From NCBI GenBank assembly GCA_937898445.1, contig CALEJY010000227.1:1-8822 (forward strand): a stretch of 8,822 bases of DNA. Direction: 5' to 3'. The first letter of the stretch is position 1; every line of letters starts with the position of its first letter. Position numbers and translations under genes: made by a program. Of the stretch, positions 1 through 5,330 are shown piece by piece. Source of the stretch: an uncultured Candidatus Melainabacteria bacterium. GTDB lineage: Bacteria; Cyanobacteriota; Vampirovibrionia; Gastranaerophilales; Gastranaerophilaceae. The notes beneath the pieces were generated by a model. It did not search any database and was not told where the DNA came from. It worked only from the letters and a program-made list of their open reading frames with translations.

Positions 1-206
1 AATACGACGGAGGTCCTGTCGGAATTGAAACTATCGCCGCAGCTATCGGTGAAGACGTTAGAACCATAGAAGATGTTTGCGAACCGTTCTTATTACAAGC
101 AGGATTGCTACAACGCACCCCTCGTGGCAGAAAGGTTTCGCCTGCGACATACAGACATTTGGGATATAAAAACAAAGACATCAACGAACAAAAAAGTTTG
201 TTCTAA
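1..206 (+). CDS. ruvB: Holliday junction branch-migration helicase RuvB, C-terminal fragment (5' end outside window)
   Basis: The reading frame starting at base 3 encodes 67 residues before TAA at 204-206. It begins YDGGPVGIETIAAAIGED and contains the RuvB C-terminal winged-helix signature, including LLQAGLLQRTPRGRK followed by a Y-R-H-L-G motif. RuvB is the hexameric AAA+ ATPase that, with RuvA, drives branch migration of Holliday junctions in the cytoplasm. The winged-helix domain seen here contacts DNA; the ATPase domains lie upstream of the window. The C-terminus is intact, ending KNKDINEQKSLF. The stop codon adjoins the ribosome binding site of the next gene, so the two are very probably co-transcribed. 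Confidence 0.95.
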   Translation, partial: YDGGPVGIETIAAAIGEDVRTIEDVCEPFLLQAGLLQRTPRGRKVSPATYRHLGYKNKDINEQKSLF

Positions 207-215
207 GGGATTATT

Positions 216-1352
216 ATGAAAAAAATATTAGCAATTTTATTTTTATTATTTAGTTTAATTTTACCTGCAAAAGCAGACGACAATTCAAAAGCAGTCCTTC
301 CATCAGAAACAGGAATTGTAGAAAATATAAAATACGAAGATGCTCAAGGCTTAAATCAAGGCGAAGAAACAACAAAACAAGTTGTTACAGTCAAAGTTTT
401 AACAGGCAAATTCAAAGGTACTGAACGCCTTATAGACAATATGTTAACAGGAAACCCTGCCTACGACATAAATTTATCCAAAGGTGACAAAGTCGTTTTA
501 CACTTAGAACCTCTAAACGACACAGTTTCAACCCCTGATGATGTCGACATATTTATTGCAGATATCCAAAGAGATAATTCTATTTATATTTTCACTGCAA
601 TATTTTTCTCACTTTTACTCTTTATAGGCAAGAAAAAAGGGGCAACAAGCATTGTTTCAATAATTTCAACAATGAGTTTGATATTTTTTATGCTAATGCC
701 AATGATTTTACACGGATTTTGTCCAATAGCATCAGCGGTTTTAGTCGGAATTTTATCTACAATAATCACAATTTATCTTGTTGGTGGATTTAATTCAAAA
801 AGCTCGGCTGCGATTATCGGAACTGCAATAAGTTTGATTTTTGCTGGCGGTTTTTCAATGCTTGCAATATATTTTGCACATCTAACAGGCTTTGCAGGCG
901 AAGAAAATATGTTTTTATACACTGCTAGACCGGATTTAAGTTTTACGGGAATTTTAGCAGCTTCAATGATTATAGCAGCATTGGGAGCATTGATGGATAC
1001 TGCGGTTTCTATTGCTAGTACGGTTAACGAAATTTTTGAAACAGATAAAAATTTGACAGTAAAACAACTTTTCCAATCCGGTATGAATGTCGGCAGAGAT
1101 ATCATCGGAACAATGTCAAACACATTGATTTTAGTGTATTTGGGAAGTTCTTTGCCATTAGTTTTATTATCAAACAACATTGATATGAACAAATTTTTCA
1201 ACCTAAACCAAGTTGCAACAGAAATTTTGTCAGCACTAATCGGAAGTATCGCAATCCTTTTCTGCGTACCGATTACGGCAATAGTTGCAGCTTATTTGAT
1301 TAAGAAAAATAATGAAAACAAGGTTGATTTTTCGAATTTAGGGAAAAATTAA
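216..1352 (+). CDS. YibE/F family multi-pass membrane protein
   Basis: This 378-aa protein starts with a signal peptide (Lys-Lys, hydrophobic core, likely cleavage after A-K-A at residue 20). An extracytoplasmic domain of about 100 residues (21-120) follows, and then about seven hydrophobic segments from residue 122 to the end. The family-typical conserved block is present: GALMDTAVSIASTVNE at about 255-270 and an NVGRDIIGTMSNT motif at about 290-302, followed by a hydrophobic LILVYLG segment. Both match the YibE/F family (Pfam YibE_F), whose molecular function is not established; a transporter or envelope role is often supposed. The start is supported by an AAGGGA Shine-Dalgarno at 205-210, 5 nt before ATG and touching the ruvB stop, which suggests a ruvB-yibE/F operon. 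Length is normal for the family. The gene ends at a bidirectional terminator. Confidence 0.88.
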   Translation: MKKILAILFLLFSLILPAKADDNSKAVLPSETGIVENIKYEDAQGLNQGEETTKQVVTVKVLTGKFKGTERLIDNMLTGNPAYDINLSKGDKVVLHLEPLNDTVSTPDDVDIFIADIQRDNSIYIFTAIFFSLLLFIGKKKGATSIVSIISTMSLIFFMLMPMILHGFCPIASAVLVGILSTIITIYLVGGFNSKSSAAIIGTAISLIFAGGFSMLAIYFAHLTGFAGEENMFLYTARPDLSFTGILAASMIIAALGALMDTAVSIASTVNEIFETDKNLTVKQLFQSGMNVGRDIIGTMSNTLILVYLGSSLPLVLLSNNIDMNKFFNLNQVATEILSALIGSIAILFCVPITAIVAAYLIKKNNENKVDFSNLGKN

Positions 1353-1389
1353 GTTAAAATAACGATATACTCCACAGTTGTTTAGGTAG

Positions 1390-1409
1390 GTTGGGCTTTC
1401 TAGCCCAAC
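1390..1409. repeat. Perfect 8-bp palindrome with 4-nt loop, dispersed repeat copy A
   Basis: GTTGGGCT at 1390-1397 pairs with AGCCCAAC at 1402-1409 around loop TTCT. It is preceded by GTAG and followed by an A-run. A second copy with the same stem and loop lengths and flanks, but three base-pair substitutions, is at 4760-4779 on the opposite strand. It is not a terminator in either direction, because no T-tract follows the stem on either strand. Confidence 0.75.
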
Positions 1410-1412
1410 AAA

Positions 1413-1449
1413 AAAAATAGAGCCGGAAAAATTTTCCAACTCTATTTTT
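1413..1449. terminator. Bidirectional rho-independent terminator between yibE/F and metK
   Basis: AAAAATAGAG (1413-1422) is perfectly complementary to CTCTATTTTT (1440-1449), with additional GGAA/TTCC pairing inside. There is a T-run on the 3' side of both strands, so it can stop transcription of both convergent genes, yibE/F from the left and metK from the right. Confidence 0.8.
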
Positions 1450-1467
1450 AATCATTTGTTTATTAAC

Positions 1468-2745
1468 TTACTTGCAAGAACAACATCCGCAAGAGCAAGC
1501 TTGAGATTTCAAAGCATCAGCTTTATCTGTATGTTCCCAAGGAACATCAATATCAGTTCTGCCCATGTGACCGTAAGCTGCTAACAATTGATAGAATTTA
1601 CCGCCGTTTTTAGCAGGCAAGTTTCTCAAATCAAAGTTTTTGATAATTGCAGCCGGTCTAAGGTCGAAGTTTTTAGAAACAAGTTCAGAAATTTCGTCAT
1701 CAGAAATTTTACCTGTTCCAAAAGTATCAACCATAATTGAAATAGGTTCTGCAACACCGATAGCGTAAGCCAATTCGATTTCGCATTTTTCTGCTAAACC
1801 GGCAGCAACAACATTTTTAGCAACATAACGAGCTGCATAAGCTGCTGATCTGTCAACTTTTGTTGGATCTTTTCCTGAGAAAGCTCCGCCACCGTGACGA
1901 GAATAACCGCCGTAAGTATCAACAATAATCTTACGACCTGTCAAACCTGCATCACCTTGAGGTCCGCCAACTACAAAACGACCTGATGGGTTAACAAGAA
2001 TTTTTGTTTCGTCATCAAGTTTGATAGTTTCGTTTTCAAATACATAATCAATTACGTATTTTTTGATGTCTTCTCTGATTTTAGCTTGAATTTGGGCGTT
2101 GTCAGAAATACCATCAATTACGTCATCATGTTGAGTTGAAATCAATACTGTATGTATTCTTGAAGGTTTTCCATCAACATATTCAACAGTAACTTGAGAT
2201 TTTCCATCCGGTCTAAGGTAAGATAAAATACCTTGTTTTCTAACTTGCGCCAATCTATATGAAAGTTTGTGAGCCAAACTAATAGGCAAAGGCATCAATT
2301 CAGGAGTTTCGTTACAAGCGTAACCAAACATAATCCCTTGGTCACCTGCTCCAATATCTTCAGTTTCTGAAACAGATGTATCAGCATTGTCAGAACGTGA
2401 TTCAAGAGCTTTGTTTACGCCGCCCGCAATATCGCAAGATTGTTCATCAATACTAGTCAAAACTGCGCAAGTATTGAAATCAAAACCGCCGCCTTCGCTT
2501 TCTGTATAACCGATATTTTTAATAGTGTTTCTTACAACTGACGGAATGTCAACATAGCAGTCAGAAGTGATTTCACCGCAAACAAGTGCCATACCTGTTG
2601 TAACAGTAGTTTCAGCAGCAACACGAGATTGCGGATACTTTGTCAAAAACTCGTCTAAAATTGCGTCAGAAATTTGATCGCAAACTTTGTCGGGGTGTCC
2701 TTCCGTAACTGATTCGGAAGTAAATAAAAAGTTTTTTGGTGTCAT
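1468..2745 (-). CDS. metK: S-adenosylmethionine synthetase (methionine adenosyltransferase)
   Basis: This 425-aa cytoplasmic enzyme makes S-adenosylmethionine from ATP and methionine. Signature motifs are all present: HPDK at 17-20 near the N-terminus (FTSESVTEGHPDK), GAGDQG at 133-138, and the P-loop-like GGGAFSGKDPTKVDRS at about 285-300. The start at 2745 is chosen because AAGGAG (2752-2757) sits 6 nt upstream and the protein then begins MTPKNFLFTSESV, as in the family. A longer in-frame start at 2805 would add 20 residues that only translate a dispersed repeat. The length resembles cyanobacterial MetK (about 415-420 aa). The C-terminus is odd: it ends ACSCGCCSCK, giving five cysteines (417, 419, 421, 422, 424) in the last nine residues. 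No SAM riboswitch is visible in the leader. Confidence 0.96.
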   Translation of the reverse strand: MTPKNFLFTSESVTEGHPDKVCDQISDAILDEFLTKYPQSRVAAETTVTTGMALVCGEITSDCYVDIPSVVRNTIKNIGYTESEGGGFDFNTCAVLTSIDEQSCDIAGGVNKALESRSDNADTSVSETEDIGAGDQGIMFGYACNETPELMPLPISLAHKLSYRLAQVRKQGILSYLRPDGKSQVTVEYVDGKPSRIHTVLISTQHDDVIDGISDNAQIQAKIREDIKKYVIDYVFENETIKLDDETKILVNPSGRFVVGGPQGDAGLTGRKIIVDTYGGYSRHGGGAFSGKDPTKVDRSAAYAARYVAKNVVAAGLAEKCEIELAYAIGVAEPISIMVDTFGTGKISDDEISELVSKNFDLRPAAIIKNFDLRNLPAKNGGKFYQLLAAYGHMGRTDIDVPWEHTDKADALKSQACSCGCCSCK

Positions 2746-2772
2746 CTTTTTCTCCTTAATTTGTTTTTGGTT

Positions 2773-2845
2773 GTCATCTTGAGCGTTAGCGAAAGATCTC
2801 ACCACACATGAGATTCTTCGGGGCTTGTCACCCCCTCAGAATGAC
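2773..2845. repeat. Imperfect palindromic dispersed element (MITE/REP-like) in the metK leader
   Basis: The outer arms GTCATCTTGAG (2773-2783) and CTCAGAATGAC (2835-2845) are inverted repeats matching at 9 of 11 positions. Inside, GAAAGATCTCA and TGAGATTCTTC form a second near-complementary pair around CCACACA. This is the familiar 'TCATTCTGAG...GAAGAATCT' class of small interspersed palindromes. It lies between the predicted metK promoter and its Shine-Dalgarno, so it would be transcribed as a hairpin in the metK 5' UTR. Confidence 0.7.
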
Positions 2846-2898
2846 GAACACTCAGCCGGTAAGGTTTTTAATTCCGACCCGGCAATGTACTAATAAAA

Positions 2899-2927
2899 AG
2901 TGTACACCAGACAACTTTTAAAATCAA
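2899..2927 (-). promoter_or_regulatory. Candidate metK promoter
   Basis: Read on the minus strand: TTGATT (2922-2927), a 17-nt spacer, then TACACT (2899-2904). The predicted transcript would begin near 2892 and carry a leader of about 145 nt containing the palindromic repeat. The match to a sigma-70 type consensus is moderate. Confidence 0.4.
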
Positions 2928-2955
2928 ATTATGAACTAATATGTATTAATATATA

Positions 2956-3114
2956 TTACATTTCGTAAGAAATGCTTAACGTCAAATCTTTTTCAGTGAC
3001 ATCAACAATTGCCCAACGGACAATATTAGCAAACTTTTTCGCTAATTCTTGTTCAACATAATTATTATCAAAATTATCAATTTTTTCGATTTTTACAATA
3101 TCTGATTTAATCAT
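2956..3114 (-). CDS. Small hypothetical protein (52 aa)
   Basis: ATG at 3114 opens a 52-codon frame ending TAA at 2956-2958. The product begins MIKSDIVKIEKIDNFDNN and ends LTLSISYEM. It is acidic and soluble, with no signal peptide, cysteines or membrane segment. The balanced composition, with a hydrophobic/charged pattern such as VEQELAKKFANIVRWAIVDV, looks like a folded protein rather than translated noncoding DNA, and no dispersed repeat underlies it. I do not recognise a family. It is divergent from tlyA with only 48 nt between the two starts. No Shine-Dalgarno is visible; a TACAAT box 6 nt upstream of ATG suggests a leaderless message. metK follows about 210 nt downstream on the same strand with its own candidate promoter. 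Confidence 0.55.
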   Translation of the reverse strand: MIKSDIVKIEKIDNFDNNYVEQELAKKFANIVRWAIVDVTEKDLTLSISYEM

Positions 3115-3120
3115 AACAAA

Positions 3121-3151
3121 ATTGTACTACAAACCAAAACGATTTTATGAT
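3121..3151. promoter_or_regulatory. Compact divergent promoter region for the 52-aa ORF and tlyA
   Basis: Minus strand: TACAAT (3121-3126) ends 6 nt before the small-ORF ATG, with no clear -35. Plus strand: TTGTAC (3122-3127), an 18-nt spacer and TATGAT (3146-3151) end 11 nt before the tlyA ATG. The two boxes overlap at 3122-3126, so the promoters would compete for polymerase. Both transcripts would have little or no leader. Confidence 0.4.
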
Positions 3152-3162
3152 ACTTTTAAAAT

Positions 3163-3975
3163 ATGAAAGAAAGATTAGACAAATACCTTACAGATTTAGG
3201 CTATTTTGAAACAAAAAGCAAAGCCGCTGCTGCGATTTTAGCCGGTCACGTAAAAATTAACGACGAATACATCACAAAAGCCGGCTTTCAAATTAATCCT
3301 GCTAAAGAATACGAAATTGTGGTTAAATCAATGCCTTTTGTATCTCGTGGCGGTTTCAAGTTAAAAAAAGCATTAGATACGTTCCCTGTCAAAATAGCTG
3401 GCAGAATTTGTCTTGATGCAGGTGCGTCAACAGGAGGTTTTACAGACTGTTTATTACAAAACGGAGCAAAATTTGTCTATGCAGCAGATGTCGGTTATGG
3501 ACAATTAGATTGGAAAATCAGATCAGATGAAAGAGTTAAAACAATCGAAAGAACAAACCTAAAAAACTGCGCATTTGAAGAAATATATTCCGAAAACGAA
3601 CCTATAGCCGACTTGTTAGTAAGCGATTTGTCATTTATCTCTCTAACCAAAGTTTTGCCTAATTTAAAAAATTTGTTATCACCTGATTTCCACGAAATGA
3701 TTTTATTAATCAAACCGCAATTTGAAGCAGGAAAAGAAAAAGTCGAAAAAGGCGGAGTTGTCAGAGATAAAAAGGTTCATCAAGAAGTTATTGAAAATGT
3801 CATCAATTGCGCAAAAGAGTTGAATTACGCAATCAACGACCTAACTTTTTCATCAATAAAAGGTCCATCCGGCAATATTGAATACCTAATTTGGCTATCC
3901 ACCAATAATGGTGAAGAAACAACTTTTGATATAAAAAACATCGTTGAAATAGCATTTGAAACGTTGAATAAATAA
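3163..3975 (+). CDS. tlyA: TlyA family rRNA 2'-O-ribose methyltransferase (S4 domain plus FtsJ-like domain)
   Basis: This 270-aa cytoplasmic enzyme transfers a methyl group from SAM to ribose 2'-OH of ribosomal RNA; mycobacterial TlyA modifies C1409 of 16S and C1920 of 23S rRNA. Residues 1-60 form an S4 RNA-binding domain (RLDKYLTDLGYFETKSKA). Residues 62-270 are an FtsJ-type Rossmann methyltransferase with SAM motif DAGASTGGF at 85-93. By alignment from memory with the mycobacterial protein, the K-D-K-E catalytic tetrad is K66 (SRGGFK), D155 (VSDLSF), K184 (LLIKPQF) and E240 (GNIEYLI). Family members are also annotated as 'hemolysin A', an older name. There is no Shine-Dalgarno before ATG, but the start fits the family N-terminus. 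Length is normal. Target specificity cannot be decided from sequence alone. Confidence 0.92.
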   Translation: MKERLDKYLTDLGYFETKSKAAAAILAGHVKINDEYITKAGFQINPAKEYEIVVKSMPFVSRGGFKLKKALDTFPVKIAGRICLDAGASTGGFTDCLLQNGAKFVYAADVGYGQLDWKIRSDERVKTIERTNLKNCAFEEIYSENEPIADLLVSDLSFISLTKVLPNLKNLLSPDFHEMILLIKPQFEAGKEKVEKGGVVRDKKVHQEVIENVINCAKELNYAINDLTFSSIKGPSGNIEYLIWLSTNNGEETTFDIKNIVEIAFETLNK

Positions 3976-3999
3976 GGTGAGAATTTTTCTCACCTTTAA
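3974..3999 (+). terminator. Rho-independent terminator of tlyA
   Basis: AAGGTGAG (3974-3981) pairs with CTCACCTT (3989-3996), extendable inward by two A-T pairs, followed by TTTAATTTAATT. The last two bases of the tlyA stop codon are inside the stem. Confidence 0.8.
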
Positions 4000-4004
4000 T
4001 TTAA

Positions 4005-4703
4005 TTATTTAACTTTTTTCAAATCACCCCACGGATAATATTTCGGGATTTTCCAACTATTTTTCATTATATAAGCAGCACAAGACCTGTTTTGGTCACT
4101 ACGACTATCTCCATTACAAGAATATGCTTCATTATTAACCTTTTTTATTGTAGTTTCATCTAGCTTAAGAGTACCTCCATACGGAATAACAGAATTTCCA
4201 TCTTTATTAATAATAAATACAAATGCATCCACTCCACTACGTTGTTTTTTATTAGCATTTGGATAAAATGTAATCCAAGTCCCAGACAACACAAAAGCCG
4301 AACCGTCATTCAAATCAACTTCTATACCATAAGTTGGCCAACGTGTCGAAACATTTGTAACCGTTTTAAGATATTGCAAATTTTTCTTTAAATAAGTATT
4401 AAAAAATTCCTCTGAACCTTCCCAGTCGTAATAATTTTGAGGAAATTTCCAATCAACCATATCACCATTTTCTACAACTGATAACTTCAATGCCGAATTA
4501 ATATTTGTATAAAACTTCTGCATTCTTGTTTCCACAACAGATTTTTCATAATTATTTATTAAAGCAGGCAAAGTTAATGCAGCTACAACACCGATTATCC
4601 CGAGAGTGATTAACACTTCGGCAAGAGTGAAGGCAGCACGTTTTAGTGAAAAGTGAGAAGTGAAACGTGAAAAGTCCGTATCGGTAAAAACATTTTCTTT
4701 CAT
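4005..4703 (-). CDS. Type IV pilin-like / pseudopilin protein
   Basis: This 232-aa protein has a class III prepilin signal: a polar leader of 24 residues ending KRAA, then FTLAEVLITLGIIGVVAAL. The mature protein would start at F25, with Glu5 of the mature protein (E29) as in type IV pilins and type II secretion pseudopilins. A prepilin peptidase should cleave and N-methylate it, and the hydrophobic helix (25-49) anchors it for assembly. The rest is a soluble domain with two late cysteines (SCNGD and RSCAAYIM), possibly a disulfide, and ends in a WKIPKYYPW motif typical of these uncharacterised pilin-like proteins. The start at 4703 is chosen because GGAG (4711-4714) lies 7 nt upstream. Residues 10-20 of the leader are encoded by a 31-bp dispersed repeat. 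The frame stays open upstream to 4964, but only through repeats. No other pilus gene is adjacent. Confidence 0.85.
   Translation of the reverse strand: MKENVFTDTDFSRFTSHFSLKRAAFTLAEVLITLGIIGVVAALTLPALINNYEKSVVETRMQKFYTNINSALKLSVVENGDMVDWKFPQNYYDWEGSEEFFNTYLKKNLQYLKTVTNVSTRWPTYGIEVDLNDGSAFVLSGTWITFYPNANKKQRSGVDAFVFIINKDGNSVIPYGGTLKLDETTIKKVNNEAYSCNGDSRSDQNRSCAAYIMKNSWKIPKYYPWGDLKKVK
4645..4675. repeat. 31-bp dispersed repeat, copy 1, inside the pilin coding sequence
   Basis: This segment is the exact reverse complement of 5331-5361. It encodes residues 10-20 of the prepilin leader (DFSRFTSHFSL). The core consists of AGTGA-type near-repeats (GTGAAAAGTGAGAAGTGAAA). Confidence 0.9.
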
Positions 4704-4716
4704 ATAATTACTCCAT

Positions 4717-4818
4717 GTCATTGCGCACTTGTTGCGCAATCTAGCGATTTGGTTTTGTTGTCGGATTAGTAAATCCGACCTACAGAAACTGGATTGCTTC
4801 GCATTCGCTCGCAATGAC
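4717..4818. repeat. Nested palindromic repeats upstream of the pilin gene
   Basis: Outer arms GTCATTGCG (4717-4725) and CGCAATGAC (4810-4818) are perfect inverted repeats. An internal GTTGCGCAATCTAG / CTGGATTGC pairing extends the symmetry. In the middle, GTCGGATT (4760-4767) pairs perfectly with AATCCGAC (4772-4779) around AGTA; this is copy B of the hairpin at 1390-1409, on the opposite strand and with the same flanks. One dispersed repeat therefore appears to sit within another. Confidence 0.75.
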
Positions 4819-4837
4819 GAACAAAAATTTCTTTTCT

Positions 4838-4880
4838 CGTAACCGACTTTACTTCTTCGCATCCTTGCATCTAAGCATCT
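4838..4880. repeat. 43-nt direct repeat, copy 1
   Basis: It aligns without gaps to 5247-5289. Both begin CGTAAC-x-GACT and end TTGCATCTA-x-GCATCT, while the middle has diverged. Confidence 0.5.
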
Positions 4881-4912
4881 AATAATCAGGTGTAAGCCAT
4901 TGATATGAGAGG

Positions 4913-5014
4913 CTAGTCGGCTATTGCCCCCCCCCCGAGGAACGTGCCGTTCCATCCGCCACATAGAGCTTTGTTCAATTTTTCAAACTCATGTGACAAT
5001 AAATTCTTTTCCAT
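4913..5014 (-). CDS. 33-aa ORF with strong translation signals, ending just past a G10 tract
   Basis: ATG at 5014 is preceded by GAGAGGA with AGGA at 5021-5024 and a 6-nt spacer. A good promoter lies 36 nt further upstream (5050-5078). The peptide begins MEKNLLSHEFEKLNKALCGG and continues WNGTFLGGGAIAD before TAG at 4913-4915. The first 18 residues look like an amphipathic helix, and the rest is Gly-rich and small. The layout resembles a short leader followed by a Gly-Gly site and a GxxxG-like peptide, but spacing to the GG does not match the usual double-glycine leader consensus. I do not recognise it. Alternatives are the 5' remnant of a gene interrupted by repeats, a real micropeptide, or a contingency-type leader ORF. 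If the G tract had 11 or 8 G, this frame would continue without a stop into the pilin gene, giving 336 aa at G11. Confidence 0.45.
   Translation of the reverse strand: MEKNLLSHEFEKLNKALCGGWNGTFLGGGAIAD
4927..4936. repeat. Homopolymer of 10 C (+) / 10 G (-)
   Basis: Ten consecutive C on the plus strand lie in a strongly AT-rich genome and inside the 33-aa ORF. Such tracts slip during replication and are also prone to sequencing error. Confidence 0.95.
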
Positions 5015-5049
5015 AAAAATTCCTCTCTGTTTTATTATTAACATTATTT

Positions 5050-5078
5050 ATTTTAACAAATTTCTTGAAGTTTTTCAA
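5050..5078 (-). promoter_or_regulatory. Sigma-70 type promoter for the 33-aa ORF and probably the pilin gene
   Basis: Minus strand: TTGAAA (5073-5078), 17-nt spacer, TAAAAT (5050-5055). The start site would be near 5043, leaving about 28 nt to the ATG at 5014. A perfect dyad, CTTGAA-GTTT-TTCAAG on the plus strand (5064-5079), overlaps the -35 and could be an operator. I see no convincing separate promoter directly in front of the pilin start at 4703. Confidence 0.6.
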
Positions 5079-5115
5079 GTGGGTTATATTATCCTCCCTA
5101 TTGAGACTCTGCCGA

Positions 5116-5144
5116 ACAAAAGGTGACTAAATGTCACGTTTTGT
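5116..5144. repeat. Hairpin, 12-bp arms with one mismatch
   Basis: ACAAAAGGTGAC (5116-5127) pairs with GTCACGTTTTGT (5133-5144) around TAAAT, with one G-G mismatch. No T-tract follows, so it is not a clear terminator. It is likely another dispersed palindrome of the repeat island. Confidence 0.6.
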
Positions 5145-5158
5145 GAGAGGTGATTTAA

Positions 5159-5234
5159 GGTGGGTGCTAATTTCAATATAAACGATAGCCCTAATGGGAT
5201 AGCACCCATCCCAGCCTTCCCTCTTAAAGGGAAG
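5159..5234. repeat. Two adjacent inverted repeats in the repeat island
   Basis: GGTGGGTGCTA (5159-5169) faces TAGCACCCATCC (5200-5211), complementary except for one extra base. Immediately after, CTTCCCT (5216-5222) faces AGGGAAG (5228-5234). The minus strand reads as SSFPLRGKAGMGA, a frequent spurious translation of this kind of small dispersed repeat. Confidence 0.6.
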
Positions 5235-5246
5235 GAGCTAATTTTT

Positions 5247-5289
5247 CGTAACAGACTAATCAGCCAAGCCTCTTTGCATCTATGCATCT
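5247..5289. repeat. 43-nt direct repeat, copy 2
   Basis: Partner of 4838-4880, with the same length and conserved ends (CGTAAC-A-GACT and TTGCATCTATGCATCT). The last 16 nt match at 15 positions. Confidence 0.5.
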
Positions 5290-5330
5290 TTTAATTTTAA
5301 CTGCTTCGCTTCTAGCTGCACCAGATACGA

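Noticed and set aside
584..1201. Two minus-strand ORFs opposite yibE/F
   Set aside because: Antisense shadows of a clear coding gene with no own signals.
1390..1418. Rho-independent terminator at the GC-rich hairpin
   Set aside because: It is followed by A on the plus strand and has no T-tract after the stem on the minus strand. The neighbouring stem at 1413-1449 is the real terminator.
2746..2805. 20-residue N-terminal extension of MetK (MVRSFANAQDDNQKQ...)
   Set aside because: It translates the dispersed repeat and its flank. A good Shine-Dalgarno and the conserved MetK N-terminus place the start at 2745.
2746..2900. Possible SAM riboswitch in the metK leader
   Set aside because: None of the conserved SAM-I, SAM-II or related core sequences is visible; the structure present is a dispersed palindrome.
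3495..3713. 72-aa minus-strand ORF inside tlyA
   Set aside because: It overlaps the catalytic domain of tlyA on the opposite strand and has no supporting signals.
4704..4964. 87-residue N-terminal extension of the pilin-like protein
   Set aside because: It is encoded by nested repeats (for example SLRANAKQS), has no RBS, and would bury the prepilin signal. It is of interest only as the frame that the G-tract could open.
5084..5287. 67-aa minus-strand ORF containing SSFPLRGKAGMGA
   Set aside because: Translation of inverted repeats; this peptide string is a common artefact of such repeats.
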